Shown: one piece after another, positions 61,701-64,000 of the stretch
Layout: each line of letters opens with the position of its first letter
How positions within the stretch are numbered: the first letter of the stretch is position 1
NCBI GenBank assembly: GCA_964020085.1
Contig: OZ026596.1
Coordinates: forward strand, 8,590,739 to 8,654,738
From: Micromussa lordhowensis
Taxonomy: Eukaryota; Cnidaria; Anthozoa; Scleractinia; Lobophylliidae
Direction of reading: 5' to 3'
DNA length: 64,000 bases
Program-made: the position numbers and the translations under genes
Notes under the pieces: generated by a model
What the model was told of the DNA's origin: nothing
Databases searched by the model: none
Seen by the model: only the letters and a program-made list of their open reading frames with translations

Positions 61701-63504
61701 AACAGAAAAATCACATCAAGCAAAATCCAGTTGGATTACTATGTTTGAAGGAAAAAGGATGAAAACGTTGAAATAATCTATTTACAAAGATTGTCCCATG
61801 GCAATCAAACTTTGTGGAGTCTGCCACTTTCAGTTAAGCATCAAGAGTAATCAGGCAGTTACCAGTTTTGGTTTTACTGCGGTTTGAGATACGCTGAGTA
61901 GTCTAATAAATAACAATTCTTCCATATGATAAAAGAAACACTTCATATCCAACAAGGGCGAATGGAATAATTGTTTTAGTAAATTCTCAAACTGGGTTTT
62001 GCCGCTGATTTTTATTTCGGCCATTATAGAGGGCTGAAGTTGAAAACTTCGTGCGGAAAATTTTAAAACTTGGTGCACTATTTTCCATATGACGTAAAAC
62101 TCCGACTATTGTCTCATAGTCAGAGTTTTTTAGCCAATCAAAAAGTCAGAAATGCAATAGTTGGAGCTGAGAATTTACTAAAAAGTAATAGTCAGCCACA
62201 TCAAAAGCATTAGCTGAAAATTTACAGCAATATAACATAACCAAGACTGAAGCTTTCTCTCCTCATGCAGTACTTTGTTTTTCTTTGAAGCTCTTTCTAT
62301 ATTTAAAAATCGGTGTTTAATTCAATGTGTTCCTTCCATCTCCAGTGTTCCTTGCCTGAGTCAAATGTTAGTGGAGACCATCCTCCCCTCTCTCTTGGGA
62401 GCACTGATGAGGGAAGCTGGATCCAAGTGGATGAGAATGAGGCCCAGCCTACGCTGTGGGTCCCAGACCATGCTGCTACTAACTGTGCCAAGTGTGATAC
62501 CCAGTTTTGGATTGCCAATAGAAAACATCACTGCAGGTATTATTAAATTGGATTTTGCTGTCATCAAATCAATGCAGACACTGCATGGGCTCCTCAATCA
62601 AAACATGGGCGTCCATTTTGGTATGTGCACCCTGAAGGGTATTAATAGCTTTTGAGCTACTTTGATCTGGAATTGGACATGGTTTGAAACGGAACCATGA
62701 GAGCAAATAGGATTATTTTGTTATTTCTCTTTTTTTGCTGGGCCATTTTTTTTTTTGGGGGGGGGGGGGGAGGTGGGTAACTATTTTGACATGTGCACCC
62801 TGAAGGGTATTGATAGTTCTTGAGCTACTTTGATCTGGAATTGGACATTGTTTAAAAGGAAACCATGAGTGCAAATAGGATTATTTTGTTATTTATCTGA
62901 ATTTTGCTGAGCCATTGCAGCTTTAAGTGAAAGATAAAAGTACAGTAGAGTCATGCTTTATTGAACCTTCAAGGGAAATGAAAACTGGTTTGAAAGATTG
63001 GGTGATTTGAGAAATTGGGGAAAATTACAGGGTTTAACTTAGGGGAGGTAAATGACTTTTGGTATGAGTTTGAAAGATTGGGTAATTGGAGAAAATCTGG
63101 AACAAATTGCAGGGGTTGAACTTAGGGGAGGGAAATGAATTTTGGTACAAGTTATCGGGAGGTCAAAAAATCGTCTGTCTGATAATGGGTATGGAAAATG
63201 GTCCAAAATAGGATCATGATTTGGAGAACTGGGCAACACTTAAAGCAAAGATTACAAGAAATATTTTCTTCACCTAATGTAGGCGTACGTGACTGTTACT
63301 GTAGCTCTTATTAACTTCTGTTTAAAAATGTTTAGGAACTGTGGCCTTGTGTTTTGTGGGACCTGTTCTGAAAAGAGATTGCCACTGCCTGAAGAACAGC
63401 TTTATGACCCAGTCAGGGTTTGCTTTGCCTGCTTTGAAAAGCTGGTTACCCTTCAAGAACGAGAGAATGGAGAATGGAGGCATTCGGAAGTAGCAGGATC
63501 ATAA
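52783..63504 (+). CDS. MTMR3: Myotubularin-related PI3P phosphatase with FYVE finger (MTMR3/4 type)
   Basis: The family removes the 3-phosphate of PI3P and PI(3,5)P2 on endosomes and autophagic membranes. Coding exons: 52783-52791, 52896-52968, 54641-54774, 54912-54994, 55342-55511, 55804-55900, 56252-56365, 56462-56832, 57068-57179, 57612-57807, 58736-58918, 59974-60144, 60478-61566, 62346-62536, 63336-63504. All joins keep phase, giving 1,053 residues (about 1,200 in human MTMR3/4). A PH-GRAM region ([20 protein letters not shown]) is followed by the phosphatase with active-site CSDGWDR (Cys427, Arg433), so the enzyme should be active. A Ser/Thr-rich linker, a short coiled coil ([20 protein letters not shown]) and a FYVE finger (WVPDH, RKHHCRNCG, paired CxxC) follow. 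It could equally be labelled MTMR4, since the two vertebrate genes are duplicates. The first coding exon holds only three codons, which makes the exact start less sure. The exon end at 61566 uses a GTGTGT donor. Confidence 0.93.
52969..54640 (+). other. Second intron of the MTMR gene, no features seen
   Basis: This is AT-rich intronic sequence with no recognisable protein, RNA or clear repeat element. Confidence 0.5.
55922..55961 (+). repeat. Poly-T/poly-G tract
   Basis: About 28 T are followed by about 12 G, in an MTMR-gene intron. Such runs are prone to sequencing and assembly length errors. Confidence 0.9.
56105..56215 (-). mobile_element. SINE fragment (head part)
   Basis: It carries diverged versions of the TGTTGTGTTC-type block and the CTGGCCAG/AACCC block of the 9183-9468 SINE family. 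The tail half is missing. Confidence 0.45.
57196..57510 (-). mobile_element. SINE with target duplication beside an MTMR exon
   Basis: Same family as 9183-9468. TAGCAAAG at 57188-57195 and 57511-57518 is the target duplication. The element begins 16 bases after the exon donor at 57179 and leaves the donor consensus intact. Confidence 0.85.
57808..58735 (+). other. MTMR intron with probable old repeats
   Basis: No coding exon is seen. Blocks such as AAGAGTCTCCTGGCTAAGA and GAGATTGGCCGAGTAGTCTAA look repetitive; the latter resembles sequence near 61883. Confidence 0.35.
59124..59585. mobile_element. hAT-like element with CAG(C/T)(A/G)CTCCAAGCTG ends
   Basis: CAGCACTCCAAGCTG at 59124 and CAGCTTGGAGCACTG ending 59585 are inverted termini. 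Subterminal GGTCGCC and GGCGACC blocks repeat inside. CAG starts fit hAT-type elements; a short GTGCT adjoins both ends. No transposase remains. Confidence 0.65.
61880..62200. repeat. Probable MITE in an MTMR intron
   Basis: GGCGAATGGAATAATTGTTTTAGTAAATTC near 61970 is similar to sequence at 8235-8260. An inner CTCCGACTATTG/CATAGTCAGAG hairpin sits at about 62100, and GAATTTACTAAAA near 62175 is the inverted counterpart of the TTTTAGTAAATTC block. The ends are approximate. Confidence 0.5.
62624..62917 (+). repeat. Two-copy tandem duplication, ~165-bp period
   Basis: Blocks at 62624-62745 and 62790-62917 share GTGCACCCTGAAGGGTATT, GAGCTACTTTGATCTGGAATT and AAATAGGATTATTTTGTTATTT, with scattered differences. 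A poly-T/poly-G run at 62741-62772 lies between the copies. It is intronic, between the two FYVE-coding exons. Confidence 0.85.
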
Positions 63505-63865
63505 TCTTATTCATGTCAAGACTCGGGTCTCTCTGATCACAATTCAATGTTACAGACTTGAAGAGCTAGGAATGTTTTCTTTTTCAGCGATTATTGACCA
63601 GTTAGTAATGATTCTGTAGGTTGTTCACATGAAGTAGTCTCCATCTTTCAAACTGACGTTTTGTATTGTCTTCAGATGATTTTGATAATTTTGTTATTAG
63701 ATCTAATTCTTTAAGCTTAATGTTGATCAGCATATGTTTTCTTTCTCATATTGCTGTGCAAAGTGAAACACAGAACTTGTTAGGATATGGTAACTAATCG
63801 ATGTGGTAAAATGGCCTTGCTGCATGATCAAATATTTTCATACTCTCCAAAATTACCCGAGGGTC

Positions 63866-63871
63866 AATAAA
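63866..63871 (+). terminator. Poly(A) signal of the MTMR gene
   Basis: AATAAA lies 362 bases after the stop codon, the first full AATAAA downstream of the stop that I find. It is the likely end of the MTMR transcript. Confidence 0.55.
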
Positions 63872-64000
63872 TAGGAATTGTTGTAAGTTGCAATCAGGGC
63901 TAAAAGAGTTAATACATCAAATTCTCCCAGTTAGGACTGTAAGAAATTCTGTGCTGATATCAGGGCTTGGAGAGAAAAATCATGAATTATTTTGTCGTCA

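Overview
The window is nuclear DNA from an animal, most likely an anthozoan cnidarian such as a stony coral. This is an inference from intron-rich genes of animal families, one short interstitial CCCTAA array, and a dense mix of tRNA-headed SINEs, foldback/MITE elements, hAT-like elements, LINE pieces and a Penelope-like element. Nothing bacterial or viral is seen. Exon models were built by hand from splice sites and reading phase; no search or transcript evidence was available.

Four genes are supported. (1) 1558-3811, plus strand: a two-exon orphan gene for a 488-residue, extremely acidic repetitive protein with a basic tail. (2) About 11.6-33.4 kb, minus strand: a large gene of about 15 coding exons for a protein of about 1,750 residues. 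It has a disordered N-terminus, a short SAM-like segment, two Ras-association-like (RA) domains, a 400-residue coiled coil and a C-terminal motif that resembles the Rab11-binding end of Rab11-FIP proteins. (3) 37139-52209, minus strand: THOC5, a subunit of the THO/TREX mRNA-export complex, in 19 phase-consistent coding exons (695 residues). (4) 52783-63504, plus strand: a myotubularin-related lipid phosphatase of the MTMR3/MTMR4 type (1,053 residues, active-site CSDGWDR, C-terminal FYVE finger). Genes 3 and 4 are divergent, with 573 bp between start codons. From memory, the human orthologues THOC5 and MTMR3 lie near each other on chromosome 22q12, so an old linkage may be preserved.

Layout: 0-4.5 kb holds a SINE fragment, the acidic gene and a TTAA-flanked MITE; 4.9-7.9 kb is a four-deep nest of transposons; 8-11.5 kb is repeat-rich and non-coding; 11.6-33.4 kb is the RA gene with repeats in its introns; 33.4-37.1 kb is intergenic with a broken Penelope-like reverse transcriptase; 37.1-52.2 kb is THOC5; 52.2-52.8 kb is the shared promoter; 52.8-63.9 kb is the MTMR gene and its poly(A) signal.

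Functionally, the MTMR protein (PI3P binding and turnover on endosomes) and the RA protein (possible Ras/Rap and Rab11 coupling) would both act in membrane traffic, while THOC5 is a nuclear housekeeping protein. I see no evidence that the four genes form a pathway. The most novel-looking items are the RA/coiled-coil protein, a SINE that duplicated a splice acceptor of that gene, the orphan acidic gene and the nested transposons.
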